Positions 1 to 9,204 of a stretch of 64,000 nt of DNA are shown one piece after another. The notes beneath the pieces were generated by a model that made no database searches, was not told where the DNA came from, and worked only from the letters and a program-made list of their open reading frames with translations. A program made the translations under genes and the position numbers. This stretch comes from Hymenobacter sp. GOD-10R (GTDB lineage: Bacteria; Bacteroidota; Bacteroidia; Cytophagales; Hymenobacteraceae): positions 1,426,001 through 1,490,000 of the forward strand of contig NZ_CP141184.1 of assembly GCF_035609205.1 (NCBI RefSeq), given 5' to 3'. Every line of letters starts with the position of its first letter. Positions within the stretch are counted from its first letter, which is position 1.

Positions 1-2
1 CT

Positions 3-959
3 ATTCTATTGGTTTTTGAGCTGTTGCAACAAGATGGGCTGTTGTTTCAGCCGCGCAATTTGCTGCGCGTGGCTGGCATATTGGCCGCTCCTTATGTCGT
101 ATTAGCTGGCGTCAGTTGGCTGGTAGGGTTACAATGGTACCGCTGGCTAGGTGTGTATTACAATATCATGCGCCCTGGCGCCCCGAATGCCGCTGGACGG
201 CTAGGTATGACCCAGACGCATTTGGATGCGTTTTACTACTTCAAATACATCCGCGACTTCGAGTCGCCACTGATTCTGCTAGCCGTGCTAGTTGTTCCCG
301 TGTTGTGGAGACGGTTGCTGTTTCAGCGGCTGAAGCAGCCTAATTTGGTTCGCTACCTAGCTATCTGGGTTTACTGCTTTCTCGCGGGTATGTCGTTGTT
401 GCTAAAAGCACCGCGCGGGCTGCTGCTGATTTACGGGCTGCTGTACGTACTGGCCTTTTTGAGTTTGCGCCGGGTCCTCGACCGGCGTTGGTGGGCGTTG
501 GTGTTGGTAATAGGGGTTGCCGTTGTATTCAACCTGCGCCGTATCCAGCAGGAGGTGTATGCCTACACGCCTAGCAGCTATCCGAAAGTGGCAGGGTGGC
601 TACGCCGCCATAATGCTTTACCCGTAGTGAGCACCGTAGGGTTAGGAGTAGCGCCGTTTGTAGCACCCAGCACAATGGCTGTCATCATCAAAGAGGAGGA
701 GCTATTGACGTTGCGTGAGCAAGGCTACCGGTATGTGCTGCTCGATGCCTATTGGCGTGTAACCAACGTGCGCAACTTCGATTTACTGCGGAAGGTACCA
801 GCCGTGGCTGCCTGGCCAGAACCCATGCTCACCGCTCCGTTGCTTTTTCTGGAGCATTCTGAGTACACGAGCCTAGGTTACGAAGAAACGCTTGCTCTCC
901 AGCGAACCGCTAGTCGTGACTCGTTTCAGCTGCGAGTTATTCCCATTCCTCAGCCCTAG
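3..959 (+). CDS. 3' part of a multi-pass membrane protein, possibly a family 39-like glycosyltransferase
   Basis: The frame is open at the left edge, so the N-terminus lies outside the window; a TTG at 9 is unlikely to be the real start. At least five or six hydrophobic segments are visible (about residues 22-40, 85-100, 115-130, 135-150, 160-175 of the visible part), followed by a soluble C-terminal domain of about 135 residues ending in a proline-rich stretch. This layout, helices followed by a small periplasmic domain, resembles ArnT/PMT-type glycosyltransferases that use lipid-linked sugars, but the N-terminal catalytic Asp region is not in view, so the function is only a suggestion. The stop codon lies one base from the stop of the convergent mltG, and I see no terminator between them. 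Confidence 0.55.
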   Translation: MLLVFELLQQDGLLFQPRNLLRVAGILAAPYVVLAGVSWLVGLQWYRWLGVYYNIMRPGAPNAAGRLGMTQTHLDAFYYFKYIRDFESPLILLAVLVVPVLWRRLLFQRLKQPNLVRYLAIWVYCFLAGMSLLLKAPRGLLLIYGLLYVLAFLSLRRVLDRRWWALVLVIGVAVVFNLRRIQQEVYAYTPSSYPKVAGWLRRHNALPVVSTVGLGVAPFVAPSTMAVIIKEEELLTLREQGYRYVLLDAYWRVTNVRNFDLLRKVPAVAAWPEPMLTAPLLFLEHSEYTSLGYEETLALQRTASRDSFQLRVIPIPQP

Positions 960-960
960 C

Positions 961-2022
961 TCACCGCCTGATCTGTAAGCTATCCAGACGATGCTGATAG
1001 CGTCGTGCATTCTGCTTGTGTTGGGCGTACGTCTCGGCGAAGTCGGAGTAGCCGCTGCCGTCAGGACGGGCGCAAAAGAAGTAATAGTTGTGTGCCATGG
1101 GCTTGAGCACCGCATCCAAACTCTGCCGGTTTGCCGACGTGATAGGGCCTGGTGGCAGGCCTTTGTGTTTGTAAGTATTGTAGGGCGAATCGACGAGCTT
1201 ATCCTTGTTTAAGACCCGCCTCACGCCAAAGTTGCCGATGGCCCAAAGCAGCGTAGGGTCGGCTTGCAGGCGCATACCCCGGTGCAGCCGATTAAGGTAG
1301 ACGCCCGCAATAACAGGTTTGTCTTCGGGCTTGGCCGTTTCGCGTTGTACGATGCTGGCTAGCACATGCACCTCCGTGGGCGACAAACCTAGGGAGTCGG
1401 CCCGGCGCTGACGCTTCGAGGTCCAGAACCGACGGTGCATAGCCGCCGCCGAATCAAGAAACTGCTCGGCTGAAGTATTCCACAAAAAGCGGTAGGGACC
1501 CGGCAAAAACAGCGTCAGAATAGTCGTCGTGTCAAGGTGATAACGACGTTGCAGAAAGGTGTTGCTACGCAGTAAGTGGCGCAACTTGCTTGAGTCAGCT
1601 TCCAGCTGCCGGGCAACTTGGCGGGCGAGCTGGGGTTTGTACTTGAAAGCATCTAGCTGAAACGCTACCGTATCCTGCTGGCCTAGCATCAACTTATCCA
1701 GCAGATCAGCGTTGCTAGCCCCGAAGTTCAACAAATAGCGGCCGGGTCGCACGTGTTCGGGATAGCCGCGCCGCTCGGCTAGCCAGGCAAACGTTGCGGG
1801 TTCCTCCAATAGCTCTTGCTTCTCAAGAGAAGCCAACACATCCTGAAAGGAAGCGCCAGTGCGGATATACAGATAAGCGGGTCCGAAAGGGGACGCCACT
1901 ACGTTGGGCTTCCATTGGATGCGCCATGCTCGGTAAAGACCTAGGCCTCCAAGCAGCAAAAGAAAGAATAGTAAAATCGTCGCGATGCGACGCCGTAATT
2001 GGGTGGAAATAGAAGAACGCAA
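961..2022 (-). CDS. mltG: Endolytic murein transglycosylase MltG (YceG-like)
   Basis: A 353-residue inner-membrane lytic transglycosylase that cleaves nascent glycan strands and so limits peptidoglycan strand length. One N-terminal membrane helix (about residues 14-30) precedes the YceG domain. The family motifs are all present: ASIVQRETA at 222-230 with the predicted catalytic Glu228, LQADPTLLWA at 252-261, and the DSPYNTY...GLPPGPI block at 278-294. The length is close to that of the E. coli protein (about 340). It follows the methyltransferase gene by 21 bases on the same strand and is probably cotranscribed with it and rnd. The identification is firm from motifs; the operon is inferred from spacing. 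Confidence 0.95.
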   Translation of the reverse strand: MRSSISTQLRRRIATILLFFLLLLGGLGLYRAWRIQWKPNVVASPFGPAYLYIRTGASFQDVLASLEKQELLEEPATFAWLAERRGYPEHVRPGRYLLNFGASNADLLDKLMLGQQDTVAFQLDAFKYKPQLARQVARQLEADSSKLRHLLRSNTFLQRRYHLDTTTILTLFLPGPYRFLWNTSAEQFLDSAAAMHRRFWTSKRQRRADSLGLSPTEVHVLASIVQRETAKPEDKPVIAGVYLNRLHRGMRLQADPTLLWAIGNFGVRRVLNKDKLVDSPYNTYKHKGLPPGPITSANRQSLDAVLKPMAHNYYFFCARPDGSGYSDFAETYAQHKQNARRYQHRLDSLQIRR

Positions 2023-2043
2023 AACAAGGAATTAGACGACAGA

Positions 2044-2820
2044 TCAAGGCTTGATCGCCTTAGCAGCGACACGTTGCCACGCAAACGCGTAATCACCAGT
2101 AGGTAGTTCGCGAATATGAAAGGTACGAACTGCTGCCGCAGGAGCTGCCGCGAAAGCAGCTCGCACCGCTTCGGCTTGGTCACCAGTGCAGCCCGCTTTG
2201 GTCATCCAGTCGTTGAGATGCATGGCAATGTCACTCGTCGGTTCGCAGAGAGCCGTCACATGTAAGCCAGCTGCTTCCAGCGCCTCCTGCCATTCCTGCG
2301 GAGCTAGGTTCCGCATGTGCGAGGGGTCACGTAGGGCTTCTACTCGGTTCTGCCACTCATTCACTTCCGGCTCTTCGTCGGGCACGCACGTATCGGCGAG
2401 CAAGAAGCGCCCGTGCGGACGCAGCACACGCTTCACCTCGCTCAAAAACTGCGGTATGGATTGGAAATGGTGCGGGGCAATTCGGCATGTTACGATCGAG
2501 AAGGTCTCATCGGCAAAAGGCAACGCTTCCGCGGCTCCTTGCTGCCACGTCACATTGTCGACGTGCTGCGCCACTTGTTGCTGCCGTGCCTGCTCCAGCA
2601 TGCCCGTCGATACATCAATACCCACCACCGATTGGACGAAAGGCGCAAAAGCTAGGGCGGTAAAGCCCGTACCAGTTGCTACATCTAGCACCAGGTCATC
2701 GGGCTGGCATTCGGCTTGCTCTAGTAGCCAGTTGAGCGCGATACCTGTCCAGGAATTCCACTGCGCATTGTAGTGGCTGGCTTGACGATCAAACTGTTCT
2801 TGGGCAGAGCGAGTGGGCAT
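2044..2820 (-). CDS. Class I SAM-dependent methyltransferase (UbiE-like fold)
   Basis: A 258-residue soluble methyltransferase. Motif I, VLDVATGTG (about residues 44-52), and the acidic end of strand 2, VVGIDVSTGML, form a typical S-adenosylmethionine pocket, and a post-motif CRIAPHHF segment lies where the substrate channel usually is. An in-frame ATG at 2901 would add 27 residues unlike the family and would overlap the end of rnd, so the ATG at 2820 (start MPTRSAQEQF) is preferred. The closest named family by motif style is UbiE/COQ5, but the substrate cannot be deduced; it could equally be a small-molecule methyltransferase. It lies between rnd and mltG, with no functional link visible. 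Confidence 0.85.
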   Translation of the reverse strand: MPTRSAQEQFDRQASHYNAQWNSWTGIALNWLLEQAECQPDDLVLDVATGTGFTALAFAPFVQSVVGIDVSTGMLEQARQQQVAQHVDNVTWQQGAAEALPFADETFSIVTCRIAPHHFQSIPQFLSEVKRVLRPHGRFLLADTCVPDEEPEVNEWQNRVEALRDPSHMRNLAPQEWQEALEAAGLHVTALCEPTSDIAMHLNDWMTKAGCTGDQAEAVRAAFAAAPAAAVRTFHIRELPTGDYAFAWQRVAAKAIKP

Positions 2821-2890
2821 AATAGAAAGGCTGTAAATCAAAGGAAACAGCTTACCAAGTGTTTCCTGTACCGAAGCTAGCCTAGCTAGG

Positions 2891-4066
2891 TTACAACGCA
2901 AAAGGCTCGGCTACTAAGCTATACGGTAGCTCATGCCGCTCGGCCGTTTCCCGCAAAATGGTTTGTTGCCAGGGGCGCAGTACCCGCTCCGCACCTAGTT
3001 CAATGATATCCGCAATCAGCCGATTAGACAACACCAAATTGGCCACATAGCCATTGATGTCGTTGGTGATGTGCGTTTTTAGGCTAGTCAGTAATTGCTC
3101 GCGAGCATCGGCGCGCGCCGCTTTTTCGCCGCTAAGCCGCCGCCGAAATGGGAACCGCCGCTGCTCAGTCGGTAGAGGCGGCTCCGGCACCGACACAAAG
3201 TTATCGGGCGATAAGGCCGCCAGTTGATCTAGGTATGGAGAGCGTTTCAGCTCCGGGTGCAAGCCGCGCGTGGCTTTCCAGTCCGTCGCATCGAGTGGCA
3301 TAGCGCGCACCAGCTCTGGGAGGCGGTCGTTGGCAAACACCATGTAAGGAGGCCGGTCAAGCTCTTTTGCTATTCGGTCGCGGAGCATATACAGGTCGCG
3401 AAAGAGCGGCATCTCATTCGGCTGAATACGATATTTACCTGCAATGCGTAAGTACGGGCGCTCGTCGCGAACGTAGCGTACGTCTTCCAGCGCTTTGTTC
3501 TCCTCTTCGGCCCAGTGCAGGCGCCCCAGCGAAGCTAGCTTGGCCGCGAGCCGGTCGCTAAGCTCGAACAGGTACAGCACATCATTAGCCGCATAGAGCT
3601 TCTGCGCTTCCGTAAGTGGACGCTTGAGCCAATTCGATTTCTGCTCGCCCTTATCTACTTCCAAACCTAGCTCCGCCTGAATCAGACGACCCAGAGAAAT
3701 ATTGTTGTCCGATTCGCCTAGCAGCGTGTACTGCACGCTGGTATCCGTGATGTGGCGTACGTGCACGTCGTAAAGCTCATCCAGCAGCAGAATGTCGGAC
3801 TTGCAACTGTGAAATACCTTCTCAATGCCTGGATCCCGCAGCAAAACCCAAATGGGCTCTAGCTCATGAGCTGGGTTGGTTAGCGGAATAGGATCTATGA
3901 GGTAGACCTTCTGACCGTCGTAGATCTGGATAAGAGCTAAGTTGCGTCCATACCGATGGCGCATGTCGTCAAACTCCAGGTCAACCGCGAGGCGTGAGCT
4001 AGCTCCTAGAATGTCGGCTGCTTGTTGAACGCCGGCTGAGGTAGTTAGGTACTGAATGTCCGTCAT
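2891..4066 (-). CDS. rnd: Ribonuclease D-like 3'-5' exonuclease with HRDC domain
   Basis: A 391-residue DEDDy exonuclease. Exo I is VDLEFDD with Asp29 and Glu31, Exo II is HSCKSDILL with Asp91, and Exo III is YAANDVLYL with Tyr158 and Asp162. The adjoining EQKSNWLKRPL block is characteristic of RNase D. An HRDC-type helical domain follows from about residue 215 (RDLYMLRDRIAKELDRPP). RNase D trims the 3' ends of tRNA and other small RNAs in the cytoplasm; the role here is inferred from the family. It is the first gene of the minus-strand group rnd, methyltransferase, mltG, and has a promoter-like box about 70 bases upstream. Confidence 0.93.
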   Translation of the reverse strand: MTDIQYLTTSAGVQQAADILGASSRLAVDLEFDDMRHRYGRNLALIQIYDGQKVYLIDPIPLTNPAHELEPIWVLLRDPGIEKVFHSCKSDILLLDELYDVHVRHITDTSVQYTLLGESDNNISLGRLIQAELGLEVDKGEQKSNWLKRPLTEAQKLYAANDVLYLFELSDRLAAKLASLGRLHWAEEENKALEDVRYVRDERPYLRIAGKYRIQPNEMPLFRDLYMLRDRIAKELDRPPYMVFANDRLPELVRAMPLDATDWKATRGLHPELKRSPYLDQLAALSPDNFVSVPEPPLPTEQRRFPFRRRLSGEKAARADAREQLLTSLKTHITNDINGYVANLVLSNRLIADIIELGAERVLRPWQQTILRETAERHELPYSLVAEPFAL

Positions 4067-4133
4067 TAAGAATGGGATAATACAAGGCTAGAACCAGGGG
4101 AATATGCAGATAAAACACTGGTTTTGGACAGAG

Positions 4134-4165
4134 TAAAGGTAGGAAGCTGGCGTGGGGAAAGCCAA
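4134..4165 (-). promoter_or_regulatory. Candidate promoter of rnd
   Basis: Read on the minus strand, TACCTTTA (4141-4134) resembles the Bacteroidota -7 box TAnnTTTG. A TTG (4165-4163) lies 21 bases further upstream. The predicted start of transcription would leave a leader of about 60 bases before the ATG of rnd. It is a match by eye with one mismatch in the -7 box. Confidence 0.4.
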
Positions 4166-4395
4166 TTCTCCTAACTCTTCTGCGTCAACTGCTTAGAAAG
4201 TAGCCCCAATCTGCTGGATTGAGTGAATGAGATGAGTTAATAAAAACGCATAAAAAGACAGCCTAATATGCTGCTTGCTAAGTAGCTACTTCTTGCTTTA
4301 TGCTTATATAATGTGGTATTAAATGAATATTAAAATACGGTTAAACTTTAAAGAAAAAAAGAAGAGTTCATGCAGTCAAATAAAACTTTCCCTAA

Positions 4396-4403
4396 TAGAT
4401 TTG
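4396..4403 (+). promoter_or_regulatory. Probable -7 promoter box of the first SusC/SusD operon
   Basis: TAGATTTG matches TAnnTTTG. The surrounding TAATAGATTTGCATTCCT is closely matched upstream of the second SusC gene (TAATAAATTTACATTTCCT from 9379), which supports a functional element kept after duplication. No TTTG is found 19 bases upstream, so the -33 half is weak or a different sigma factor is used. Transcription from here would give a leader of about 250 bases. Confidence 0.5.
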
Positions 4404-4656
4404 CATTCCTACCTGTTCCGACCTGAACGCAATACTAGTTATTGGCCTCCTTTTCTGCTGATTTGTTAGCTGCATATTCTGGATTGTTGCATTTAGGCGC
4501 TCAAAGTCTGCGGGATGTGATGTGCGCGCCAATCGTCTAAGGGGGCCTGTGAAGTTGTGTTGTTAGTAGAATCCTTCCTTTCCTTTTTTTCTCAAATTCT
4601 GCCATCTCAACCGTTGGCAGCCTTTTTCACTTTAACCGGCTTGCAGGCCACGTTTG

Positions 4657-7600
4657 ATGAAACAAAAGTTTTTACTCACCTTGATTTGGTGCCTGTTGGT
4701 GTCCGTGGCGTGGGCACAAACCCGTAGCGTAAGCGGACGGGTAACTGGTCCTGAAGGAGCTAGCTTGCCCGGCGTAACCGTACTAGAGCGCGGCACTACC
4801 AATGGTACCAGCACCAACGTAGACGGTGCCTTCTCGCTCACTGTTCAGCCCAACGCAACCTTGGTTGTTAGCTCTATAGGCTATGAAAGCCAAACCGTTC
4901 TCGTTGGTAACAATTCGACCCTCAATGTCACGCTTAAGAGCAGCGCCACGCAGCTAAACGAAGCAGTAGTAGTTGGCTACGGCACGCAAGCGAAGGCCGA
5001 CTTAACGGGCTCGATTGCTCAAGTAAGTGGCCGCGAAATTGAAAATCAGCCCGTAACGACTTTCGAACAAGCTATTCAGGGTAAGGCTGCCGGCGTGTTT
5101 ATCGAAAACTCCAGCGGTAAGCTAGGGCAGTCCGTGAAGGTACGCGTGCGGGGTACTTCCTCCGTGAGTGGTGGTACGCAGCCATTGTATGTGATTGATG
5201 GTATTCCGATTGTATCGGAAAGCAACTCGGGCACCTCGGCGCCGACTAACCCCATTGCGGATCTGAACCCGAACGATATTGAGTCGATCAACATTTTGAA
5301 GGATGCCTCAGCGTCGGCTATCTACGGTTCGCGGGCTTCCAACGGGGTAATTATCATTACGACGCGTCGTGGCAAATCGGGGGCGACACACTTCAACCTA
5401 GGTTTTCAAACTGGTAGCAGCGAGCCAACTCGTCGCAAGGATTTTCTGAACTCTACCCAGTATCTTGAATTGATTCAGGAAGCTGCTGCGAACGAGAACG
5501 TACGCGACCCTTCGTTTGATTACGTTGCCTATACCAACCGTTTCCTGACGCGCTATGCAGCGGGCAACGCAGATTACGCCAATAGCGGTGTTAGTACCGA
5601 TTGGCAGGACCAAGTATTGCGCAAAACGCCCTTCAGCCAGTACGACCTAAGCGCCAGCGGTGGTAACGATAAAACTCGTTTCTACCTGTCAGGCCTGTAT
5701 AGCAAACAGAATGGTATCCTGGTCGGTAATAAGTTCGAGAAGATGAGCGCTCGTCTCAACCTCGATCATAAAGCGACCGATAAGTTGTCCCTAGGTGTCA
5801 ACATCAACCTGTCGCGCACGGTCAACAACCGTTTGGACAATGACAACTCGTTTGGTACGCCGCTGCAAATTGTGGCCTTAACGCCGATTACGCCGTTAAT
5901 TGACCCACGTACTGGCCTGCTCAGCGGCTCGCTAGACCCTGCTACGGGTTTGCCGAACACGAACTATCCGGTTTACTATAACCCGTTGCTCAGTATCAAC
6001 AATGCGTACTTCAACACCACGGTTTACCGTACGCTCGGCAACGTGTTTGCGCAGTATGAGTTCATCAAAGGGCTGACCTTCCGCAGTGAGCTAGGTATCG
6101 ACCTGATCAACCAGAACGAGGACAATTACTCGGGGCTGTTGACGGCACGTAACACCGATTTCACCAGCAACGGCAACGGTACGAACAGCTACTTGCAGAA
6201 CAACCGCTTCACCACGAACAACTACTTCTCTTACCGGAACATCTTCGCTGAGCGGCACTCGGTAGAAGCCGTTGCGGGTATGTCTTTCGAAGGACGTAAG
6301 ATCACCGCTAATAGCGTCTCTGGGCAGCAGTTTCCGAGTGATGCTTACCGCTATATTGCTAGTGCTGCGCTGATCAATGCGGGTTCGTCGTCCTCGTCGT
6401 CCAGCTCTTTGCTGTCGTACTTCGGCCGTGTAAACTATGCCTTTGCCAGCAAGTACTTGCTGACGCTAAGTGGCCGTATTGACGGTTCGTCTCGCTTCGG
6501 AAGAAACAACCAATATGGCTTCTTCCCAGCGGCTTCGATTGGCTGGATGCTTACCGAGGAGGCATTCTTAAAGGATCAAACTGTATTGAGCACGCTGAAG
6601 CCCCGGGCTAGCATTGGCAAGACGGGTAACCAAACCTTCCCTGATTTTATCTCACGTGCCTTGTATAGTGCTGGTTCGTACGCGGGCACAGCTACGCAGC
6701 GTTTAAGCCAGTTTGCCGACCCCAACCTAAAATGGGAATCGACGACGCAGATTGATGCGGGTATTGAATTTGGCTTCCTCGACAACCGTATTACCGGTGA
6801 GGTAGACGTGTATCAGAAGAAAACGGATGGCTTGGTGCTGAACGTAAACGTACCTAGCGCTGCTGGCTTAACGACTCGGTACCTGAACGTTGGTAGCCTG
6901 CAGAACAAAGGTTTCGAGTTTGTATTGACTACGCAGAACGCCGTAGGTGCCTTCACGTGGACCACAAACTTCAATGCTGCTACCAACCGCAACAAGATTA
7001 CCAACCTACAAGGCCAGGTAATTGAAGGTGGTTATGTGAACCGGGCGGTAGAAGGCCAGCCTATTGGTGTGTTCTTCACAAAGGAGTACGCCGGTGTTGA
7101 TCCCGCTAATGGTGATGCGCTTTACTACCTAAACACGAAGAATGCTGATGGGAGCATTAACCGCAACACCACCAGTGATTATAACGCTGCTGAGCGCATC
7201 GTGCTAGGCAACCCAAACCCCAAGTGGACGGGTGGCGTGACCAACACCCTAGGTTACAAAGGAGTTGAGCTGAACTTCACCTTCCAAGGTGTATTTGGCA
7301 ATAAAGTGTTCGACGGCGGTGGGCAGTATCAGTCCGCTAACGGTAGTAACGGCTTCGATAACCAGACTGCGAATCAACTCAAGCGCTGGCAGAATCCCGG
7401 CGACATCACCGATGTGCCCCAGGCTCGTCTGTTCGAAGGTAATGGTGTTGGCAACTCTTCGCGCTACATCTATGATGGCTCGTACGTGCGTTTGAAAACC
7501 ACTACCCTGAGCTATTCTTTGCCCAAAGCGCTTGTTAGCAAAGCGCATTTCGACCACGTGCGCGTGTACTTGACCGGTGTGAACCTGCTCACCTTCACCG

Positions 7601-7725
7601 ACTACAAAGGCTGGGACCCCGAGGTAAATGCAGACTATCTGAGTGGCAACATTGCCCAAGGCAATGACTTCTACTCTGCGCCCCAGGCTAAAACATACAC
7701 TATCGGTGTGAACATAGGGTTTTAA
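4657..7725 (+). CDS. SusC/RagA-family TonB-dependent outer-membrane transporter (first copy)
   Basis: 1022 residues. A signal peptide ends at about residue 20 (VAWA before QTRS). A carboxypeptidase-regulatory-like beta-sandwich follows (about 23-95, RSVSGRVTGPEG...LPGVTV), then the SusC hallmark LNEAVVVGYG, the plug (about 110-230, with DGIPIV and LKDASASAIYGSRA) and a large beta-barrel ending in an aromatic terminal strand (NIGF). SusC proteins import oligosaccharides or peptides across the outer membrane using TonB energy, with SusD as lid. The ATG at 4657 is chosen over the TTG just before it because the paralogue starts with the same MKQK. A SusD gene follows after 54 bases. No glycoside hydrolase, sigma or anti-sigma gene is adjacent, so the substrate is unknown. 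Confidence 0.95.
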   Translation: MKQKFLLTLIWCLLVSVAWAQTRSVSGRVTGPEGASLPGVTVLERGTTNGTSTNVDGAFSLTVQPNATLVVSSIGYESQTVLVGNNSTLNVTLKSSATQLNEAVVVGYGTQAKADLTGSIAQVSGREIENQPVTTFEQAIQGKAAGVFIENSSGKLGQSVKVRVRGTSSVSGGTQPLYVIDGIPIVSESNSGTSAPTNPIADLNPNDIESINILKDASASAIYGSRASNGVIIITTRRGKSGATHFNLGFQTGSSEPTRRKDFLNSTQYLELIQEAAANENVRDPSFDYVAYTNRFLTRYAAGNADYANSGVSTDWQDQVLRKTPFSQYDLSASGGNDKTRFYLSGLYSKQNGILVGNKFEKMSARLNLDHKATDKLSLGVNINLSRTVNNRLDNDNSFGTPLQIVALTPITPLIDPRTGLLSGSLDPATGLPNTNYPVYYNPLLSINNAYFNTTVYRTLGNVFAQYEFIKGLTFRSELGIDLINQNEDNYSGLLTARNTDFTSNGNGTNSYLQNNRFTTNNYFSYRNIFAERHSVEAVAGMSFEGRKITANSVSGQQFPSDAYRYIASAALINAGSSSSSSSSLLSYFGRVNYAFASKYLLTLSGRIDGSSRFGRNNQYGFFPAASIGWMLTEEAFLKDQTVLSTLKPRASIGKTGNQTFPDFISRALYSAGSYAGTATQRLSQFADPNLKWESTTQIDAGIEFGFLDNRITGEVDVYQKKTDGLVLNVNVPSAAGLTTRYLNVGSLQNKGFEFVLTTQNAVGAFTWTTNFNAATNRNKITNLQGQVIEGGYVNRAVEGQPIGVFFTKEYAGVDPANGDALYYLNTKNADGSINRNTTSDYNAAERIVLGNPNPKWTGGVTNTLGYKGVELNFTFQGVFGNKVFDGGGQYQSANGSNGFDNQTANQLKRWQNPGDITDVPQARLFEGNGVGNSSRYIYDGSYVRLKTTTLSYSLPKALVSKAHFDHVRVYLTGVNLLTFTDYKGWDPEVNADYLSGNIAQGNDFYSAPQAKTYTIGVNIGF

Positions 7726-7779
7726 GCTAAGCCGGTTATTACGCGCTTCGCTTGTTCTCACTTTCCATGTCATCCAACA

Positions 7780-9147
7780 ATGAAAAATACATTTCACAAA
7801 CTGGCTCTAGGAACCCTGCTGCTAGCTCTGCCGCTAGTAGGGTGTGACAAGAAGCTGGATACAGAACCCGTTACTTCCATTCCGGCCGAAAACGCCTTAA
7901 ATACGTCTGCCGACGTGCAGGCTGCCCTGCGAGGTGCTTACGAATTGCTTGGCAACCAGTACCTCTACGGCGGCGGCTTTCAGTATTACGCTGACCTGCT
8001 TGGTGATGCTGAGGAAGTACAATGGGGTGGCACCTTTTCCGCGCCGCGCGAAATTTTTCGCAAGTCTATCCTCGTAAACAACGGCTTTGTTGCTAGCACG
8101 TGGACCACTTCCTACCAAGCTATCAACATGGCCAATACTGTTTTGGCCAACATTGATAAGGTGACGGCAGTCAACCAAAAAGAGGTAGAAGGTGGTGCTA
8201 AGTTCGTTCGGGGTACGTTGTATTTCGAGCTAGCTCGCTTTTACGCCCGCGACTGGAATGATGGTAATCCCACGAGCAACCTAGCCGTGCCCTTGGTTCT
8301 AACGCCAACGAACCCATCGTCTCCTGACCAGACTATTGTTGCAGCAGCCCAGTTATCGCGCAATACAGTGGCCGAAGTATATGCACAGGCTATCAAAGAC
8401 CTGACAGATGCTGAAACATTGTTGTCGAAGCCATCCTCGCCTACTTCCAATCTATACGCAAGTTCTTACACTGCCTCGGGTATGCTGTCGCGCGTGTATT
8501 TGCAGCAAAGTCGCTACGCCGAAGCTGCTGCCGAGGCAAACAAGGTGATTTCCTCCGGGGTATATAGCTTGGTCCCATCCCTAGCGGATGAATTTGCTTC
8601 GAAGACCAATACTTCAGAAAGCGTGTTTGATGTTCAGTTGACCACCCAAAGTGGTATCAATGACTTAAACACCTTCTACTCGTCATACGGTCGGGGTGGA
8701 GATATTAGCTTGAACGATGCGTATCTGAAACTATACGAGAAGGCAGACTCACGTGTCAGTGAAGCCTTGATCGACTACGATTCTTATCTGACCAAGAAGT
8801 TCGACAACACGCACGGTAATATCCACCTGATGCGCTTAGCCGAAATGTACCTGACGCGCGCAGAAGGCAACCTCAGAGCCGGTACCAGTGTAGGTGCTAC
8901 GCCGCTAGCGGATGTAAATCGAGTACGGGCACGGGCGGAAGCTACCCCGCTGACGTCTGTCACGCTGGCTGGGGTGCTGAGTGAGCGTCACCGGGAGCTA
9001 GCTTTCGAAGGCTTCTTGCTACATGATCAGAAGCGTAACATGGTAGCTGTCGGTACACTACCCTACAACTCACCACGCTTGATCTTCCCAATCCCGCAAC
9101 GGGAGCGTGATGTAAACAGCAATCTGGTGCAGAACGAAGGCTACTAA
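7780..9147 (+). CDS. SusD/RagB-family nutrient-binding lipoprotein (first copy)
   Basis: 455 residues. A lipoprotein signal peptide has the lipobox LVGC with Cys22 as the acylated residue. The mature protein has the SusD layout: an N-terminal block with DVQAALRGAYELL, TPR-like helices including SRVYLQQSRYAEAAAEANKV (about 230-250), and the conserved C-terminal block with RHRELAFEG and FPIPQRE. SusD forms the surface-exposed lid on the SusC barrel and binds the ligand before import. It is cotranscribed with the SusC gene upstream and followed by a strong terminator. At 455 residues it is on the short side for SusD, like its paralogue at 12.8-14.1 kb. The ligand cannot be inferred. Confidence 0.94.
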   Translation: MKNTFHKLALGTLLLALPLVGCDKKLDTEPVTSIPAENALNTSADVQAALRGAYELLGNQYLYGGGFQYYADLLGDAEEVQWGGTFSAPREIFRKSILVNNGFVASTWTTSYQAINMANTVLANIDKVTAVNQKEVEGGAKFVRGTLYFELARFYARDWNDGNPTSNLAVPLVLTPTNPSSPDQTIVAAAQLSRNTVAEVYAQAIKDLTDAETLLSKPSSPTSNLYASSYTASGMLSRVYLQQSRYAEAAAEANKVISSGVYSLVPSLADEFASKTNTSESVFDVQLTTQSGINDLNTFYSSYGRGGDISLNDAYLKLYEKADSRVSEALIDYDSYLTKKFDNTHGNIHLMRLAEMYLTRAEGNLRAGTSVGATPLADVNRVRARAEATPLTSVTLAGVLSERHRELAFEGFLLHDQKRNMVAVGTLPYNSPRLIFPIPQRERDVNSNLVQNEGY

Positions 9148-9170
9148 CTACGCCAGCTTAATGAAGCATC

Positions 9171-9204
9171 AAAAAGGCCGCAACGAATTCGTTGCGGCCT
9201 TTTT
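9171..9204 (+). terminator. Intrinsic terminator after the first SusC/SusD operon
   Basis: A perfect 34-base inverted repeat (AAAAAGGCCGCAACGAA and its complement) ending in a T run, 24 bases after the SusD stop. It would fold as a GC-rich hairpin with a tight loop. Confidence 0.93.

Larger units (their letters stand above)
4067..4656. other. Intergenic region between rnd and the first SusC gene
   Basis: 590 bases without a gene. The half next to rnd holds its probable promoter. The middle (4240-4400) is AT-rich and ends in a promoter-like box at 4396-4403. The remaining roughly 250 bases form an untranslated leader before the SusC ATG. The last 35 bases before the ATG contain a block (TTTAACCGGC, then GCAGG and CAC) that recurs before the second SusC gene at about 9622-9643. 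No open frame, tRNA or clear riboswitch fold was recognised. Confidence 0.6.

Noticed and set aside
2186..2773. A 195-aa plus-strand open frame opposite the methyltransferase gene
   Set aside because: Cys/Ser-rich sequence without family features, lying fully antisense to a gene with clear SAM-binding motifs; it is a shadow frame.
4404..4656. Possible riboswitch in the SusC leader
   Set aside because: No recognisable conserved riboswitch core and little similarity to the middle of the other SusC leader; only the ends are shared.
7249..7797. A 182-aa minus-strand frame over the end of the first SusC gene
   Set aside because: Antisense to a certain gene and mirrored by a similar frame over the second SusC; it follows from the coding sequence.
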